DNA from: Streptomyces gelaticus
Lineage (GTDB): Bacteria > Actinomycetota > Actinomycetes > Streptomycetales > Streptomycetaceae
DNA length: 64,000 bases
Reading direction: 5' to 3'
Assembly (NCBI RefSeq): GCF_014649535.1
Contig: NZ_BMTF01000005.1
Span: 64,564-128,563 of the forward strand
Position numbers and translations under genes: made by a program. The stretch's first letter is position 1, and each line of letters begins with the position of its first letter. Under the pieces are notes generated by a model. The model was not told the origin of the DNA. It was given only the letters and a program-made list of their open reading frames with translations, and made no database searches. Positions 35,514 through 43,793 of this stretch are shown one piece after another.

Positions 35514-36290
35514 ATGGATTCGTACGACGGCAGGGGTGCCGACAGCGGGGACGGGGGGTCAGAGCAGGGGCCCGATCGGTGTGAAGAGGCGGCTTCCGGC
35601 GCTGGTCAGGAGCAGGAATCACGGCCTCGTGAATCAGGGCCCCGTGGCGGAATAGCCGCCCTGTCACTTCCGTACCAGATCGTCGCAGCGGTCGCGCTGT
35701 CCGTCATCGGACTGGTCGCCTGTGGACAGCTGGCCATGGTGTTTCTGCACGTTGCCCCCTCCAACACCCTGACCAAGCAGCACGGCGAAGCGGTCGACGA
35801 CTGGATCTATCCCGAGTTCGAGCAGAACTGGAAGCTCTTCGCCCCGAACCCGCTCCAGCAGAACATCGCCGTTCACGTACGAGCCGAGATAGCCGGCCCC
35901 GATGGACGCCGCACCACTCCCTGGATGAGCCTTTCCGGCGAGGACGGCAAGGCGATACGCGGCAGTCTTCTGCCCAGTCACGTCCATCAGAACGAACTCC
36001 GCCGCGGCTGGGACTTCTACCTCGGCTCCCATGACAGCGAGAACCGGGCCAACGGCCTCCGCGGCCAGCTCTCCGAGCGCTACATCCGCCGCATCGCGAT
36101 GCTGCGCCTCAGCGAACACGACTACGGCGGCACCGTCGAGCGCATCCAGGTCCGTTCCGAGGTGCGGTCCGTTGCGGCGCCCGCATGGAGCGAGGAGAAG
36201 ATCAGTACGAGGCCGTCCTACCGGGTGCTGCCGTGGTGGACGGTGACCGCTGAGGACCTGCCCGCCGGCACCAAGGGGGCGGACAAGTGA
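35514..36290 (+). CDS. DUF5819 family protein, SdpA-like
   Basis: A 258-residue protein with a hydrophilic N-terminus, one membrane helix (IVAAVALSVIGLVACGQLAMVFL, near 60) and an extracytoplasmic domain with FEQNWKLFAPNPLQQNIAV and a later RYIRRIAMLRL. DUF5819 proteins are typically encoded next to HTTM proteins, as here (4-base overlap), an arrangement like SdpA-SdpB of Bacillus. SdpA/SdpB mature the toxic SDP peptide. The QNW-x-x-FAP segment recalls SdpA. Function here is inference. Confidence 0.75.
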   Translation: MDSYDGRGADSGDGGSEQGPDRCEEAASGAGQEQESRPRESGPRGGIAALSLPYQIVAAVALSVIGLVACGQLAMVFLHVAPSNTLTKQHGEAVDDWIYPEFEQNWKLFAPNPLQQNIAVHVRAEIAGPDGRRTTPWMSLSGEDGKAIRGSLLPSHVHQNELRRGWDFYLGSHDSENRANGLRGQLSERYIRRIAMLRLSEHDYGGTVERIQVRSEVRSVAAPAWSEEKISTRPSYRVLPWWTVTAEDLPAGTKGADK

Positions 36291-37552
36291 GTACGCCCGC
36301 CCTCGACCGCAAGATCGATCGGAAGATCGACTACAAGCTCGCCCGCGGTATCCAGCGCATCACCTCCACGGCCTTCGGGCAGTATCAGAGTGCCGTCATC
36401 CGGATCGGTTTCTCGGCCACGTATCTGTTCTTCCTGCTGCGCGAACTTCCGCACCGCCACGAGATGTACGGCCCCGACGCCCCATGGCGCTGGGACATGG
36501 CGCAGCAGCTCATATCCGGGAATCAGGCGTTCACCGCGCTGATGTGGTCGGACAGCACGGTCTGGTTCGAGATCGTCTACGCGGTCGCGCTGATTTCCGC
36601 GGCGCTGCTGATGGTCGGCTGGCACACCCGGGCCATGTCGGTCCTCTTCATGGCCGGGGTGCTCTCCCTGCAGAACCGCAGCATCTTCATGGGGGACGGC
36701 GGCGACAACGTCATCCATCTCATGGCGATCTATCTGGTGCTCACGCGCTGCGGGCGGGTCTGGTCGTTGGATGCCCGGCGTGCGGCGCGGCAGGCGCGTG
36801 CGGCAGCTGACGATTCCGGGCGTCCGGTGCGGGGGACGGTGGCCGGTGCGGTCCTCTGGGCGGTCCTCGGCGTCGTGCTGATCGTGGCCGGCATGACCGA
36901 CGGGCTCGGCGGCACCTGGTGGCTGCCGACCCTTCTCTGGGCCCTCTGGGTCGGCGAGGGCGCCTGGTGGGCCATGAACCGCTACGCGCCGAACAGCGAA
37001 TCGCGCACGCTGCTCGATGTCATCGCCAACCTCGCCCACAACGCGACCCTCGTCGTGATCATGGCCGAGGTCTGTCTGATCTACGCCACTGCCGGGTGGT
37101 ACAAGATCCAGGGTTCGCGGTGGCAGGACGGCACGGCGCTGTACTACCCGCTCAAGCTCGACTACTTCACGCCCTGGCCCGGGCTGTCGGACATCCTCGC
37201 CTCCAGCGGTGTGATGGTGATGCTCATCACGTATGGCACGGTCGTCGTCCAGGTCGCATTCCCCTTCACCCTGTTCAACCGGCGGGTCAAGAACGTGCTG
37301 CTCGTCGCCATGATGTGTGAGCACGCCGGCATCGCCCTGCTGCTCGGGCTGCCGTTCTTCTCCATGGCGATGATCGCCGCCGACTCCGTCTTCCTGCCGA
37401 CCGTCTTCCTGGTCTGGCTCGGCGGCCGGGTGACCCTCGCCCGGGAGAGGCTGTTCCCGGGCCGGGGCAAGGTGCCCGGACAGCGGCGTGGCAGCGATGA
37501 CGAGGAGGCCCCGCAGCACAGCGGCGACGGGGGCCATACGCTCGTGGGGTGA
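36287..37552 (+). CDS. HTTM-domain membrane protein, SdpB-like
   Basis: A 421-residue polytopic protein of the HTTM family (horizontally transferred transmembrane domain, related to vitamin K-dependent gamma-carboxylase). Features: RIGFSATYLFFLLRELPHR, ALMWSDSTVWFEIVYAVAL, MVGWHTRAMSVLFMAGVLSLQNR, GDGGDNVIHLMAIYLVLTRCG, and AGWYKIQGSRWQDGTALYY. It overlaps the DUF5819 gene by four bases, so the pair acts together. In Bacillus SdpB is needed to mature the SDP toxin; no SdpC-like precursor is encoded nearby. Confidence 0.85.
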   Translation: MSTPALDRKIDRKIDYKLARGIQRITSTAFGQYQSAVIRIGFSATYLFFLLRELPHRHEMYGPDAPWRWDMAQQLISGNQAFTALMWSDSTVWFEIVYAVALISAALLMVGWHTRAMSVLFMAGVLSLQNRSIFMGDGGDNVIHLMAIYLVLTRCGRVWSLDARRAARQARAAADDSGRPVRGTVAGAVLWAVLGVVLIVAGMTDGLGGTWWLPTLLWALWVGEGAWWAMNRYAPNSESRTLLDVIANLAHNATLVVIMAEVCLIYATAGWYKIQGSRWQDGTALYYPLKLDYFTPWPGLSDILASSGVMVMLITYGTVVVQVAFPFTLFNRRVKNVLLVAMMCEHAGIALLLGLPFFSMAMIAADSVFLPTVFLVWLGGRVTLARERLFPGRGKVPGQRRGSDDEEAPQHSGDGGHTLVG

Positions 37553-38307
37553 GCAGGAGCAGTGAGAGCGGCCCCACGGGCCATGCGGGCAGCACAGGCA
37601 TAAGCGGCGGGGAATCGTCGACCGAGGAGCCCGGTCCCTCGGAAGAGACCGGACCTTCCGCGGAACCGTTGCAGTACGACGACGGCTTCGGGACGGAGAT
37701 CGGCGTCGGGCCGCACCCGTTGCCGTGGCCCGAGGACGAGCGGTACGACCCTGAGCTGCTCGCCCACGGCGACCGGCGCAACGTGGGCGATGCCTACCGG
37801 TACTGGACCCGGGAGGCGATCGTCGCCGATCTGGATCTGCGGCGGCACGACTTCCATGTCGCGGTCGAGAACTGGGGCCACGACTTCAACATCGGCTCCG
37901 TGGTGCGCACTGCGAACGCCTTTCTCGCCAAGGAGATCCACATCGTGGGGCGGCGGCGCTGGAACCGGCGCGGCGCGATGGTCACCGACCGGTACCAGCA
38001 TGTGCGGCACCACCCCGACACTCAGTCGCTGACCGCGTGGGCGGAGGCCGAGGGCCTGCCGATCATCGGGATCGACAATCTGCCGGGGGCGGTGCCCCTG
38101 GAACGGACCGAGCTGCCCCGGCGCTGCGTACTGCTCTTCGGACAGGAGGGGCCCGGACTCACCGAGGAGGCCCGTGAACACGCGGTGATGGTGTGCTCCA
38201 TCGCGCAGTTCGGGTCGACGCGGTCGATCAATGCGGGCGCCGCGGCCGCTGTCGCCATGCACGCGTGGGTACAGCGGTACGCGGAGATCCCTGAGGCGGG
38301 AAGCTGA
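37549..38307 (+). CDS. TrmH/SpoU family RNA 2'-O-methyltransferase
   Basis: A 252-residue methyltransferase. After a disordered N-terminus of ~60 residues come the three SPOUT knot motifs: NWGHDFNIGSVVRTANAF, VLLFGQEGPGLTEE and SIAQFGSTRSINAGAAAAVAMHAW. It uses S-adenosylmethionine to methylate ribose of tRNA or rRNA; the target is not predictable from sequence. Start GTG 37549 overlaps the HTTM gene stop. Confidence 0.92.
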   Translation: MSRSSESGPTGHAGSTGISGGESSTEEPGPSEETGPSAEPLQYDDGFGTEIGVGPHPLPWPEDERYDPELLAHGDRRNVGDAYRYWTREAIVADLDLRRHDFHVAVENWGHDFNIGSVVRTANAFLAKEIHIVGRRRWNRRGAMVTDRYQHVRHHPDTQSLTAWAEAEGLPIIGIDNLPGAVPLERTELPRRCVLLFGQEGPGLTEEAREHAVMVCSIAQFGSTRSINAGAAAAVAMHAWVQRYAEIPEAGS

Positions 38308-38359
38308 ACGGATGGATCCGGGGTCTGGGGGCGGAGCCTCGCCCCCAGACCCCGCCGGA

Positions 38360-40060
38360 TCACGCCTGGCGGCGAACTTCCACCATGCGGAATCGGTTGG
38401 ACACAAAGGCTCCGTCGCACAGCGCCGCGTTTGCCGCCGGGTTGCCGCCCGAGCCGTGAAAGTCGGAGAAGGCGGCGGTCTGGTTGACGTACACCCCGCC
38501 GGTCAGATTCAGCGACAGCTGGGCCGATTCGTCCAGGCAGACGTCTTCCACCGCGCGTTCCACCTCCGGCGAGGTGGTGTACGCGCCGACTGTCATCGCG
38601 CCCTTGTCGCGGACCGTGCGGCGGAGCAGCTCGACGGCGTCGGCTGTCGAGTCGACCGCCACCGCGAAGGCGACCGGGCCGAAGCACTCCGACAGGTAGT
38701 GCTCCTCGTCGTCCGGCTTGGTGGCGTCCAGCTTGACGACGAGGGGGGTGCGGACCACGGCGTCGGGGAACTCCGGGTTGGCCACCGCGCGGGAGGGCAG
38801 GGCGACTTCGCCCAGATCCGCGGCTGCTTCCAGGCGGGCCTTCACATCGGGGTTGACCAATGCGCCGAGCAGTGCGTTCGCCCGGCTGTCGTCGCCCAGC
38901 AGGCCGCTGACCGCGGCGGCGATGTCGGCGACCACTTCGTCGTACGTCTTGTCGCCGGCGTCGGTGGTGATGCCCCCCCGGGGGATCAGCAGGTTCTGCG
39001 GGGTCGTGCACATCTGGCCGCTGTACAAGGAGAGGGAGAACGCCAGATTGGACAGCATGCCGCGGTAGTCGTCCGTGGAGTCGAGGACGACTGTGTTGAC
39101 CCCGGCCTTTTCCGTGTAGACCTGGGCCTGGCGGGCGTTGGTCTCCAGCCAGTCACCAAAGGCGGTGGACCCGGTGTAGTCGATGATCTTGATTTCGGGG
39201 CGGAGGGCGAGGGTCTTCGCGATGCCTTCGCCCGGTCGCTCGGCGGCCAGGGCGACCAGGTCGGGATCGAAGCCCGCCTCGGCGAGGACCTCGCGGGCAA
39301 GCTGCACCGTGAGCGCGAGCGGAAGCACGGCGCGGGGGTGCGGCTTGACCAGGACGGGATTGCCGGTGGCCAGGGAAGCGAAGAGGCCGGGGTAGCCGTT
39401 CCACGTGGGGAAGGTGTTGCAGCCGATCAGGAGCGAGATGCCGCGGGGTGCCGCGGTGAACGACTTCTGCAGCTGGAGCGGGTCCCGCTTGCCCTGTGGC
39501 TTGGACCAGTCGGCGCTCTGCGGGGTGCGGATCTGCTCCTCGTACGCGTACGCCACCGCCTCCAGGCCGCGGTCCTGGGCATGCGGGCCGCCCGCCTGGA
39601 ACGCCATCATGAAGGCCTGGCCGCTGGTGTGCATCACGGCGTGACCGAACTCGTGGGTCCTGGCGCTGATCCGCGCGAGGATCTCCAGGCAGACCAGAGC
39701 CCTGGTCTCGGGGCCTGCCGCACGCCAGGCCGGCATGGCCGCACGCATTGCCGGAAGCAGGACGTCCAGGTCGGGGTGCGGATACTCGACGCCGAGCTCC
39801 GGGCCGTACGGAGAGATCTCTCCGCCCGTCCAGCCGTCGGTGCCGGGCTGGCCGAGGTCGAGCCGGGTGTTCAGCACGGCGTCGAACGCGGCCTTGCCCT
39901 CGGCGGCGCCCAGGCTGCCCGGGGCGCCCCCCTCGCCGTATGCCTTCGGATGCTCGGGGTGCGGGGACCAGTAGGCGCGCGTACGGATCGCGTCGAGGGC
40001 CTGGTCGAGCGTGGGGCGGTGCTTCTCGGACAACAGGTGCGGGGAGAGCTCGGCGGCCAT
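38360..40060 (-). CDS. paaN: PaaN, phenylacetate-pathway aldehyde dehydrogenase
   Basis: A 566-residue aldehyde-dehydrogenase-family protein named PaaN (the PaaZ-like/PaaN form without hydratase). LLIGCNTFPTWNGYPGLFASLATGNPVLVKPHP and SLYSGQMCTTPQNLLIPRGG (catalytic Cys) define the catalytic domain; YLSECFGPVAFAVA supplies the general-base-side Glu region. It likely oxidises the semialdehyde after ring opening. ATG 40060 has GAGGAG upstream. It is divergent from the TetR regulator with a shared operator. Confidence 0.92.
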   Translation of the reverse strand: MAAELSPHLLSEKHRPTLDQALDAIRTRAYWSPHPEHPKAYGEGGAPGSLGAAEGKAAFDAVLNTRLDLGQPGTDGWTGGEISPYGPELGVEYPHPDLDVLLPAMRAAMPAWRAAGPETRALVCLEILARISARTHEFGHAVMHTSGQAFMMAFQAGGPHAQDRGLEAVAYAYEEQIRTPQSADWSKPQGKRDPLQLQKSFTAAPRGISLLIGCNTFPTWNGYPGLFASLATGNPVLVKPHPRAVLPLALTVQLAREVLAEAGFDPDLVALAAERPGEGIAKTLALRPEIKIIDYTGSTAFGDWLETNARQAQVYTEKAGVNTVVLDSTDDYRGMLSNLAFSLSLYSGQMCTTPQNLLIPRGGITTDAGDKTYDEVVADIAAAVSGLLGDDSRANALLGALVNPDVKARLEAAADLGEVALPSRAVANPEFPDAVVRTPLVVKLDATKPDDEEHYLSECFGPVAFAVAVDSTADAVELLRRTVRDKGAMTVGAYTTSPEVERAVEDVCLDESAQLSLNLTGGVYVNQTAAFSDFHGSGGNPAANAALCDGAFVSNRFRMVEVRRQA

Positions 40061-40114
40061 GACGGACCAACTCCTCATCGAGCTGGGCAGGGACGGGCGG
40101 ACAGAGTTAGAGTA

Positions 40115-40132
40115 ACCGAACGATCGGTCGGG
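40115..40132. promoter_or_regulatory. Putative PaaR operator between paaN and paaR
   Basis: ACCGAACGATCGGTCGGG, 55 bp upstream of paaN and 52 bp upstream of the TetR gene, so one bound repressor could control both divergent promoters. Matches the paaA site at 17 of 18 positions. Confidence 0.75.
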
Positions 40133-40152
40133 ACAAGGGGGCCCGCCAAACC

Positions 40153-40161
40153 TGTGGACAA
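40153..40161 (-). promoter_or_regulatory. DnaA box
   Basis: TTGTCCACA on the minus strand, in the paaN/TetR intergenic region beside the putative operator. Confidence 0.5.
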
Positions 40162-40183
40162 CTCGTAGGGGAGGATCGCGGAC

Positions 40184-40777
40184 ATGACCACGGCCAAGCG
40201 GGACACGTACACCCCGGAGACTCTGCTCACCGTTGCCGTCCGTGTCTTCAACGAGCGCGGCTACGACGGCACGTCCATGGAGCACCTCTCCAAGGCGGCG
40301 GGCATCTCGAAGTCGTCCATCTATCACCATGTCGCGGGCAAGGAGGAGCTCCTGCGCCGCGCGGTCAGCCGGGCGCTGGACGGGCTCTTCGGGATTCTCG
40401 ACGAGCCGGGAGCAATACAGGGGCGTGCGATCGAGCGGGTCGAGTACGTCACCCGTCGCACCGTCGACGTGCTGATAGCCGAACTGCCCTACGTCACGCT
40501 GCTGCTGCGCGTGCGGGGAAATACGAAGACGGAGCGCTGGGCCATGGAGCGGCGGCGCGAGTTCGACCAGCGGGTGACCGATCTGCTCAAGGCGGCGGTC
40601 GCGGACGGCGACCTCCGCTCCGACATGGACATACGCCTGGTGACCCGGCTGCTCTTCGGAATGGTCAACTCCCTGGTGGAGTGGTACCGGCCGCTGCCCG
40701 AGGGTGGAGTCGACGGGCAGCAGCTGGCGGACACACTCGTTCGCGTGGCCTTCGAGGGGATGCGGTCCAGCCGCTGA
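40184..40777 (+). CDS. paaR: TetR-family regulator of phenylacetate genes (PaaR-like)
   Basis: A 197-residue TetR regulator. Helix-turn-helix: GTSMEHLSKAAGISKSSIYHHVAGKEELLRRAV. The ligand domain contains RVRGNTKTERWAMERRREFD. The place divergent to paaN, between the two halves of the paa genes, and the palindromes in front of paaA and paaN support a PaaR role, releasing DNA when phenylacetyl-CoA is present. ATG 40184 follows GGGGAGGA. The gene name rests on context. Confidence 0.85.
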   Translation: MTTAKRDTYTPETLLTVAVRVFNERGYDGTSMEHLSKAAGISKSSIYHHVAGKEELLRRAVSRALDGLFGILDEPGAIQGRAIERVEYVTRRTVDVLIAELPYVTLLLRVRGNTKTERWAMERRREFDQRVTDLLKAAVADGDLRSDMDIRLVTRLLFGMVNSLVEWYRPLPEGGVDGQQLADTLVRVAFEGMRSSR

Positions 40778-40831
40778 ACCGCTGAACCGCTGAACCGCCG
40801 AACCACCGAGCCGTAGGCGGCCGGACGGCCG

Positions 40832-41353
40832 TCAGGTGAGCTCGGCGGGTCTTTCCGGGCCCGGGGCCAGGTCTGTCTCCTCGAACACCAGGAGCGTGCG
40901 GGTGGAGAGCACCTCCGGAATGGCCTGGATCCGCGTCAGGACCAGTTCGCGCAGAGACCTGTTGTCCCGGGTGTGCACCACCAGCAGCACGTCGAAGTCG
41001 CCGCTGACCAGCGCGATATGGGTCGCTCCCGGCAGGGCCTGGAGCTGTTCGCGCACCGTGCGCCAGGAATTCTGGACGATCTTGAGAGTGATGTACGCGG
41101 AGGCTCCCTGCCCCGCCCGCTCGTGGTCCACGCGCGCGCTGAAACCGCGGATCACGCCGTCGTCGATGAGCCGGTTGATCCGGGCATAGGCGTTGGCCCG
41201 GGACACATGGACGCGATCGGCCACCGACCGTATCGAGGCGCGTCCGTCCGTCTGGAGCAGCCGCAGGATACGCCGGTCGATGGCGTCGAGCGGGCGCGCG
41301 GGCGGAACCTGGCCGGTGTCCTCGCCCCCGTCGGCCATTTGTTCAGCTGACAT
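40832..41353 (-). CDS. bkdR: Lrp/AsnC-family regulator, BkdR-like
   Basis: A 173-residue regulator. N-terminal helix-turn-helix: LDAIDRRILRLLQTDGRASIRSVADRVHVSRANAYARINRL. C-terminal RAM ligand domain: VSGDFDVLLVVHTRD. It is divergent from the bkdABC operon, so it probably senses branched-chain amino acids or ketoacids and controls their dehydrogenase. The start is ATG 41353 with GGAGGCGGG upstream. Confidence 0.88.
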   Translation of the reverse strand: MSAEQMADGGEDTGQVPPARPLDAIDRRILRLLQTDGRASIRSVADRVHVSRANAYARINRLIDDGVIRGFSARVDHERAGQGASAYITLKIVQNSWRTVREQLQALPGATHIALVSGDFDVLLVVHTRDNRSLRELVLTRIQAIPEVLSTRTLLVFEETDLAPGPERPAELT

Positions 41354-41411
41354 GTGCCCCCGCCTCCCTGTCCTGGACGACCTGCCTCTATCCCAGGTTG
41401 TGGAGAACCGT

Positions 41412-41420
41412 TTGTCCACA
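41412..41420 (+). promoter_or_regulatory. DnaA box
   Basis: TTGTCCACA in the bkdR/bkdA intergenic region. Confidence 0.5.
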
Positions 41421-41454
41421 GGCTGAAGGTGCCTGTAGCCAAAATGCGCTCGCG

Positions 41455-41472
41455 ACCGAACAATCGGTAGGT
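41455..41472. promoter_or_regulatory. PaaR-like site upstream of bkdA
   Basis: ACCGAACAATCGGTAGGT matches the two paa sites (16 of 18 to the paaA site) and lies 130 bp upstream of bkdA and 102 bp upstream of bkdR. It suggests that the TetR regulator also touches the branched-chain dehydrogenase operon. Confidence 0.55.
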
Positions 41473-41601
41473 GAGGGGCGCCACACTCGCGCCTCGGACA
41501 GCGCTCGACATTTCGATGTATTTCGACACCCCTCGGCGTCGGACGACCCCTGATGCCGACAGACGCCGCTCGAAACCCCTCGATGCCAGGAGGTGCTTGT
41601 C

Positions 41602-42765
41602 ATGACGGTCCAAGAGCTGCCCGGCGCGGCTGCTTACCGGCCCACGCCGCCCCCGGCCTGGAAGCCGCTCACCGATCCTGCGCCGCTGCTCCCGGACCCC
41701 GAGCCGTACCGCGTGCTCGGTACGGACGCCGTGGCCGACGCCGACCCCGAGCTGCTGCTGAGGCTCTACGCGGAGCTGGTCCGCGGCCGGAGGTACAACG
41801 CGCAGGCCACCGCCCTCACCAAGCAGGGCCGGCTCGCGGTCTACCCGTCGAGCACGGGGCAGGAGGCCTGCGAGATAGCGGCCGCGCTGGTGCTGGAGGA
41901 GCGGGACTGGCTCTTTCCCAGCTACCGGGACACCCTCGCAGCAGTGGCGCGCGGACTGGACCCGGTGGAGGCACTGACGCTGCTGCGCGGCGACCGGCAC
42001 ACCGGTTACGACCCGCGTGAACACCGCATCGCACCGCTCTGTACCCCCCTCGCCACCCAGTTGCCGCACGCCGTCGGGCTGGCACACGCGGCGCGCCTCA
42101 AGGGTGACGACGTGGTGGCGCTCGCCATGGTCGGTGACGGCGGGACCAGCGAGGGCGATTTCCACGAGGCGCTGAATTTCGCGGCCGTCTGGCGGGCCCC
42201 GGTCGTCTTCCTTGTACAGAACAACGGCTTCGCGATCTCCGTACCGCTGGCGAAGCAGACCGCCGCGCCGTCCCTGGCGCACAAGGCCGTGGGGTACGGG
42301 ATGCCGGGCCGGCTGGTGGACGGGAACGACGCGGCCGCGATGCACCAGGTCCTCGGGGAGGCGGTGGCGCGGGCCCGGAGCGGCGGCGGGCCGACGCTGG
42401 TCGAAGCGGTGACGTACCGCATGGACGCCCATACGAACGCCGACGACGCCACTCGATACCGCGTCGACAGCGAGGTGGAGGCCTGGCGTGCGCACGACCC
42501 GATCCAGCTTCTGGAGCGGGAGCTGACCGGTCGGGGGTTGCTCGGTGACGACGGGATCGAGGAGGCGCGCGAGGCCGCGGAGCGGATGGCAGCCGCTCTG
42601 CGCGAGCGGATGAATGCCGATCCGGTGCTGGACCCGATGGATCTGTTCGCCCATGTCTACGTGGAACAGACCGCACAACTGCGGGAGCAGGCGGCCCGGT
42701 TGCGTGTCGAGCTGGAAGCCGAGCAGGACCAGCACGGCCAGGACGATATGGAGGAAGGGCGATGA
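41602..42765 (+). CDS. bkdA: Branched-chain 2-oxoacid dehydrogenase E1 alpha
   Basis: A 387-residue thiamine diphosphate enzyme subunit that decarboxylates 2-oxoacids from Val, Leu and Ile; the acyl-CoA products prime branched fatty acids and polyketides. The ThDP motif is AMVGDGGTSEGDFHEALNFA with downstream VQNN; YPSSTGQEACEIAAALVL and FPSYRDTLAA are typical E1 alpha. The start is ATG 41602 after AGGAGGT. Pyruvate cannot be excluded as substrate, but the linked Lrp regulator and E2 favour branched-chain acids. Confidence 0.92.
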   Translation: MTVQELPGAAAYRPTPPPAWKPLTDPAPLLPDPEPYRVLGTDAVADADPELLLRLYAELVRGRRYNAQATALTKQGRLAVYPSSTGQEACEIAAALVLEERDWLFPSYRDTLAAVARGLDPVEALTLLRGDRHTGYDPREHRIAPLCTPLATQLPHAVGLAHAARLKGDDVVALAMVGDGGTSEGDFHEALNFAAVWRAPVVFLVQNNGFAISVPLAKQTAAPSLAHKAVGYGMPGRLVDGNDAAAMHQVLGEAVARARSGGGPTLVEAVTYRMDAHTNADDATRYRVDSEVEAWRAHDPIQLLERELTGRGLLGDDGIEEAREAAERMAAALRERMNADPVLDPMDLFAHVYVEQTAQLREQAARLRVELEAEQDQHGQDDMEEGR

Positions 42766-43793
42766 CCACCGCGGCGGCGACGGCTGGAGAGCGGACGGCC
42801 AAGGCCAAACCCGCCACGATGGCACAGGCGCTCGGGCGGGCGCTGCGTGACTCGATGGCACAGGACCCGACGGTGCATGTCCTCGGCGAGGACGTCGGCA
42901 CGCTCGGTGGGGTCTTCCGGATCACCGACGGCCTGGCGAAGGAGTTCGGCGAGGACCGTTGCACGGACACCCCGCTGGCCGAGGCGGGCATCCTCGGGGC
43001 GGCCGTGGGCATGGCGATGTACGGGCTGCGGCCCGTGGTGGAGATGCAGTTCGACGCCTTCGCCTATCCGGCGTTCGAGCAGCTCATCAGCCATGTCGCG
43101 AAGATGCGGAACCGGACGGGCGGCGCCATGCCGCTGCCGATCACGGTCCGGGTGCCGTACGGCGGCGGGATCGGCGGGGTCGAGCACCACAGCGACTCCT
43201 CGGAGGCGTACTACATGGCGACGCCCGGCCTCCATGTCGTCACGCCCGCCACGGTCGAGGACGCGTACGGGCTGCTGAGGGCCTCGATCGCCTCCGACGA
43301 TCCGGTGGTGTTCCTGGAGCCGAAGAGGCTCTACTGGTCGAAGGCGGACTGGTCGCCCGATGCGCCGGTGGCTGTGGAGCCGATAGGCCGGGCGGTCGTC
43401 CGGCGGACGGGCCGCAGCGCGACGCTGATCACGTACGGGCCGTCGCTGCCCGTCTGCATGGAGGCGGCGGAAGCGGCCGTCGAAGAGGGCTGGGACCTGG
43501 AGGTCGTGGACCTGCGTTCGCTGGTGCCGTTCGACGACGAGACCGTTGCCGCTTCCGTACGGCGTACGGGGCGCGCGGTCGTCGTCCATGAGTCCTCCGG
43601 CTTCGGCGGTCCGGGCGGTGAGATCGCGGCCCGGGTCACCGAGCGCTGCTTCCACCATCTGGAGGCGCCGGTGCTGCGGGTCGCCGGTTTCGACATCCCC
43701 TATCCGCCGCCGATGCAGGAGAAGCACCATCTCCCGGGCGTGGACCGGGTGCTGGACGCGGTCGCCCGCTTGCAGTGGGAGGCGGAGAGCTGA
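42762..43793 (+). CDS. bkdB: Branched-chain 2-oxoacid dehydrogenase E1 beta
   Basis: A 343-residue E1 beta subunit. VLGEDVGTLGGVFRITDGLAKEFG, DTPLAEAGILGAAVGMAMYGLRPVVEMQFDAF and the C-terminal VVHESSGFGGPGGEIAARV are typical transketolase-like segments. It overlaps bkdA by four bases (ATGA) and bkdC by one, so the three subunits are made together. Confidence 0.94.
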   Translation: MTTAAATAGERTAKAKPATMAQALGRALRDSMAQDPTVHVLGEDVGTLGGVFRITDGLAKEFGEDRCTDTPLAEAGILGAAVGMAMYGLRPVVEMQFDAFAYPAFEQLISHVAKMRNRTGGAMPLPITVRVPYGGGIGGVEHHSDSSEAYYMATPGLHVVTPATVEDAYGLLRASIASDDPVVFLEPKRLYWSKADWSPDAPVAVEPIGRAVVRRTGRSATLITYGPSLPVCMEAAEAAVEEGWDLEVVDLRSLVPFDDETVAASVRRTGRAVVVHESSGFGGPGGEIAARVTERCFHHLEAPVLRVAGFDIPYPPPMQEKHHLPGVDRVLDAVARLQWEAES

